Shown here: piece after piece, positions 12,734 through 15,548 of the stretch | Layout: each line of letters opens with the position of its first letter | How positions within the stretch are numbered: position 1 is the first letter of the stretch | Source of the DNA: Paranoxybacillus sp035645275 | GTDB taxonomy: Bacteria > Bacillota > Bacilli > Bacillales > Anoxybacillaceae | Assembly (NCBI GenBank): GCA_035645275.1 | Contig: DASQMX010000015.1 | Location: 1-15,548 of the forward strand | Direction: 5' to 3' | DNA length: 15,548 nucleotides | The notes under the pieces: model-generated | The model's database searches: none | Seen by the model: only the letters and a program-made list of their open reading frames with translations | What the model was told of the DNA's origin: nothing | Position numbers and translations under genes: made by a program

Positions 12734-14200
12734 TTAGGTGAGAGAGTAATTTGGTGCTTCTTTCGTAATTTGCACATCATGAGGGTGACTTTCACGCAAT
12801 CCGGCACCAGTCATGCGAACAAATTGTGTTTTTTCTCGTAATTCTTCTAAGTTCTTTGTGCCGCAATATCCCATTCCAGAACGTAAACCGCCAACTAATT
12901 GATAAATCGTGTCAGCTAAAGGCCCTTTATATGGAACACGTCCTTCGATTCCCTCTGGAACAAATTTTTTGTTATCTTCTTGGAAATAACGGTCTTTGCT
13001 TCCTTTTTCCATTGCTGCAACGGAACCCATACCTCGATACACTTTAAATCGCCGCCCTTGATAAATCTCTGTTTCTCCTGGGCTTTCCGTAACTCCTGCT
13101 AATAAACTTCCGAGCATAACGGCATGAGCACCTGCTGCTAATGCTTTTACAATATCTCCAGAATATTTAATACCACCGTCTGCAATAATAGGGACCCCAT
13201 GTTTTCTTGCTTCTGTCGCACAGTCATAAATTGCTGTAATTTGCGGCACTCCAACACCTGCAACAACACGTGTCGTACAGATTGAACCAGGACCAATTCC
13301 CACTTTAATGATATTAGCCCCTGCCTCAATTAAGTCGCGAGTCGCCTCAGCTGTCGCGACATTACCAGCAATAATATTCAAATCAGGATACTCCTGACGA
13401 ATTTTACGAACCGTTTCTAATACTCCTTTAGAATGCCCATGGGCCGTATCAACAACAATCACATCTACATTTGCTTCAACAAGCTTTTTCACACGAATCA
13501 TTGTATCCGCAGTAACTCCTACCGCTGCTCCGACGATTAGGCGACCTTTTGCATCTTTTGCGGAATTAGGAAACTCAATCACTTTCTCAATATCTTTTAT
13601 CGTAATAAGTCCTTTAAGAACACCATTTTCATCAACAAGCGGTAACTTTTCCACCTTGTATTTTTGTAAAATTTTCTCTGCTTCCTCTAATGTTGTTCCT
13701 ACTGGAGCAGTAATTAAATTTTCCTTCGTCATGACGTCTGATATTTTCGTTGAATAATCTTGAATAAAGCGTAAATCACGATTCGTGATAATACCAACCA
13801 GCTTTTGTTCTACCTCATTATTTACAATCGGAACGCCGGAAATGCGATATTTCCCCATCAAATGCTCTGCATCATATACTTGATGTTCAGGAGTTAAAAA
13901 GAATGGATCTGTAATAACTCCTCTTTCTGAACGTTTTACTTTATCTACTTGTTCAGCCTGTTGCTCAATCGACATATTTTTATGAATAATTCCTAAACCG
14001 CCTTGACGGGCCATTGCAATTGCCATTTCCGCCTCTGTAACAGTATCCATTCCAGCACTAATAATTGGAATATTAAGCTGCAATGTATCGCTTAATTTTA
14101 CAGTTACATCAACATCGCGCGGTAGCACTTCTGATTTTGCAGGAATAAGAAGAACATCATCAAATGTTAAGCCTTCTTTAACAAATTTAGATTCCCACAT
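12734..14200 (-). CDS. guaB: Inosine-5'-monophosphate dehydrogenase
   Basis: 488 aa, identical in length to B. subtilis GuaB. Oxidises IMP to XMP with NAD+, the committed step to guanine nucleotides. Visible: N-terminal barrel strand MWESKFVKEGLTFDDVLL, two CBS domains at about 95-205, catalytic loop GPGSICTTR with C308, phosphate-binding ADGGIKYSGD and MLGSLLAG, and the flap segment KGSKDRYFQ. The start is ATG at 14200 after GGGGGGAG; the in-frame GTG five codons earlier lies in that Shine-Dalgarno and is rejected. Divergent from yaaC, with its own promoter and terminator. Confidence 0.98.
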   Translation of the reverse strand: MWESKFVKEGLTFDDVLLIPAKSEVLPRDVDVTVKLSDTLQLNIPIISAGMDTVTEAEMAIAMARQGGLGIIHKNMSIEQQAEQVDKVKRSERGVITDPFFLTPEHQVYDAEHLMGKYRISGVPIVNNEVEQKLVGIITNRDLRFIQDYSTKISDVMTKENLITAPVGTTLEEAEKILQKYKVEKLPLVDENGVLKGLITIKDIEKVIEFPNSAKDAKGRLIVGAAVGVTADTMIRVKKLVEANVDVIVVDTAHGHSKGVLETVRKIRQEYPDLNIIAGNVATAEATRDLIEAGANIIKVGIGPGSICTTRVVAGVGVPQITAIYDCATEARKHGVPIIADGGIKYSGDIVKALAAGAHAVMLGSLLAGVTESPGETEIYQGRRFKVYRGMGSVAAMEKGSKDRYFQEDNKKFVPEGIEGRVPYKGPLADTIYQLVGGLRSGMGYCGTKNLEELREKTQFVRMTGAGLRESHPHDVQITKEAPNYSLT

Positions 14201-14234
14201 GTTTTCTCCCCCCACATTAGGAAATATTATTAGT

Positions 14235-14263
14235 AGATTAACAACTGGTTAAAATACTGTCAA
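14235..14263 (-). promoter_or_regulatory. guaB promoter (sigma-A)
   Basis: Minus strand TTGACA (complement of 14258-14263), 17-bp spacer, TAATCT (complement of 14235-14240). The spacer contains half of a small inverted repeat TTAAC-N5-GTTAA (14238-14252). Confidence 0.85.
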
Positions 14264-14328
14264 GGAATCGACGAAATTTAAGATTTTTCAGTAAAATCCA
14301 ACAATATAATACAAGGAGGAGAAAAAAT

Positions 14329-15327
14329 ATGAATGATTATATAGATATTTGGCCAAGATTGACATTATTCCACTCAACTAATGTAGCACAAAAATTTTTA
14401 TACCATTGTTATGTAAAACAAGAGCGACAAGATGCTGCTAAAAAAAGTTATGCTAACTGCTATCCGTTTATTTATTATTTAGAACACGGGCAAAATTTTT
14501 ATTCTACCGCTAAAGATGCTCCTCTATCCATTAAGCCTGTATTACTATTTTATGGGATGGTCCAATTATTAAAAGCTTGTCTGCTTACCATCGATGCTGA
14601 ATATCCTGAGTCCACGTTAGTGCTTGCCCACGGAGTATCAACAAGAAAAAGAAAAAAACAAAGCTATGAATTTTTTGAGGACGAAGTAAAAGTACAAAAA
14701 CACGGGTTATTCACTCACTTTTCAGAAAAAATGTTTCATGTGAAACATTTAGCGGGAGAAAAATTTCAAATGCGAATATTGTTACAAAGAATTTATGAAC
14801 TTCATGAGCTTTTTTCAGTTTATTACAAAGAAAACTTATCTTTAGATGTAATTTATGATCATCTAAATCAAAACATTATGATCCCTACAAAAATTTTAGA
14901 TCATTATCATATGACACTTGGACGCTTTAAAGACTACATAACAAAAGAACTGTATTCTTTTAATATTATTTCGATAAAATATGAGAGTTCTTCTTCGTAT
15001 ATATGTATAACTTGGGATAATAAACAAAAATTAACTCCTTTAGGTTGTGAACCTTTTCTTTATGGAATATACGATAGAACCTATAGATTACCCACTAATA
15101 TAACAGAAATTCTTAAATCACCTGAGATTATTGCTCATTACTTATTGTTATATAACTTAAGTATGATTTGTCGTTATGAAACAGAATGGTGGAGTGAATT
15201 ATTACATTCATATTCAAGTGATGCTTACCCTTTTATTATAAAGTTTTTATCAGTTACAGCTGATAAAGTTCCTTTTTTACTTCATTATTTTTTATTAGAT
15301 AAATTTGAGTCTTTAAAATCTATATAA
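14329..15327 (+). CDS. yaaC: YaaC family protein of unknown function
   Basis: 332 aa (B. subtilis YaaC about 315). Recognised by position (divergent from guaB, next to an rRNA operon) and by family features; no biochemical role is known to me. The protein is rich in aromatic residues, Lys, His and Leu, with no signal peptide or clear membrane segment; the middle (about 60-90) carries KPVLLFYGMVQLLKACLLTI and the C-terminal third a hydrophobic SPEIIAHYLLLYNLSMICRY segment, which may be buried helices. ATG is preceded by AAGGAGGAG (14313-14321). A TATAAT at 14305-14310 is too close to the Shine-Dalgarno to be a comfortable -10, and no clear promoter was found. Its codons are visibly richer in A/T than the neighbouring housekeeping genes. 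A parS-like site lies inside the gene. Confidence 0.88.
   Translation: MNDYIDIWPRLTLFHSTNVAQKFLYHCYVKQERQDAAKKSYANCYPFIYYLEHGQNFYSTAKDAPLSIKPVLLFYGMVQLLKACLLTIDAEYPESTLVLAHGVSTRKRKKQSYEFFEDEVKVQKHGLFTHFSEKMFHVKHLAGEKFQMRILLQRIYELHELFSVYYKENLSLDVIYDHLNQNIMIPTKILDHYHMTLGRFKDYITKELYSFNIISIKYESSSSYICITWDNKQKLTPLGCEPFLYGIYDRTYRLPTNITEILKSPEIIAHYLLLYNLSMICRYETEWWSELLHSYSSDAYPFIIKFLSVTADKVPFLLHYFLLDKFESLKSI
14732..14747. other. Candidate parS site (ParB/Spo0J binding), inside yaaC
   Basis: TGTTTCATGTGAAACA matches the bacterial parS consensus TGTTNCACGTGAAACA at 15 of 16 positions (T for C at position 8). The palindrome extends to 10-bp arms, AAATGTTTCA / TGAAACATTT (14729-14750). Such sites cluster around the origin in Bacillaceae and often lie in coding sequence; this window is origin-proximal by gene order. 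Confidence 0.75.
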
Positions 15328-15330
15328 AAA

Positions 15331-15366
15331 AACAGAGGTTAAAACGATTTCGTTTTAACCTCTGTT
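15331..15366 (-). terminator. Terminator between the 5S gene and yaaC (bidirectional)
   Basis: Perfect 16-bp stem AACAGAGGTTAAAACG / CGTTTTAACCTCTGTT with loop ATTT. On the minus strand it is followed by TTTTTATATAG and ends the rRNA operon. On the plus strand it starts four bases after the yaaC stop, but the tail is weaker. Confidence 0.9.
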
Positions 15367-15374
15367 CTTCATTC

Positions 15375-15491
<117 letters not shown>

Positions 15492-15548
15492 CCATCTACT
15501 TTGTTTTCACTTCTCTGCAGGCTTGCGCCGAGGAACCCATCATCGTAG

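Overview
The window looks like the origin-proximal part of a low-GC Gram-positive chromosome. Gene order, protein sequences, the long Bacillus-type SRP RNA with an Alu domain and two sporulation genes (bofA, sleL) place it in Bacillaceae. The 16S 5' end and protein similarity make me think of the Anoxybacillus/Geobacillus side of the family; that genus guess is inference. The order matches the rrnO-to-rrnA interval of Bacillus subtilis almost gene for gene, except that yaaI, which sits between yaaH and tadA there, is absent.

Layout, reading down the minus strand from the right edge: 5S rRNA of one rRNA operon and its terminator; yaaC (plus strand, convergent with the 5S); guaB (IMP dehydrogenase); dacA (PBP5-type carboxypeptidase); pdxS-pdxT (PLP synthase); a T-box leader and serS; tRNA-Ser(UGA) with its own promoter and terminator. 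A plus-strand block follows, with sleL, dgk and dck (spore cortex hydrolase and two deoxynucleoside kinases). The minus strand continues with tadA, the SRP RNA, then dnaX-yaaK-recR-yaaL, then bofA, and finally the tandem promoters and 5' end of the 16S gene of a second rRNA operon, cut by the left edge.

The genes are mostly housekeeping: purine and deoxynucleoside supply, cell wall trimming, vitamin B6, serine charging and decoding, protein targeting, replication and recombination. Strong sigma-A promoters with 17-bp spacers are visible for rRNA (two), tRNA-Ser, guaB, pdxS, serS and the SRP RNA. A candidate sigma-E promoter precedes sleL.

The less ordinary material is small and non-coding. 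(1) Two copies of a ~128-bp palindromic element (765-892 and 11149-11278), in opposite orientation, share a conserved off-centre core and show a compensatory base-pair change in an inner stem; each abuts the 3' end of a gene, and one supplies the last codons and stop of yaaL. (2) A near-perfect parS (ParB/Spo0J site) lies inside yaaC. (3) A 9-bp inverted repeat brackets the pdxS promoter. (4) A perfect 17-bp stem follows dck and has no good U-tract. I see no phage, defence, CRISPR or transposase gene. No wholly new protein system is present; the palindromic element is the best candidate for something undescribed.
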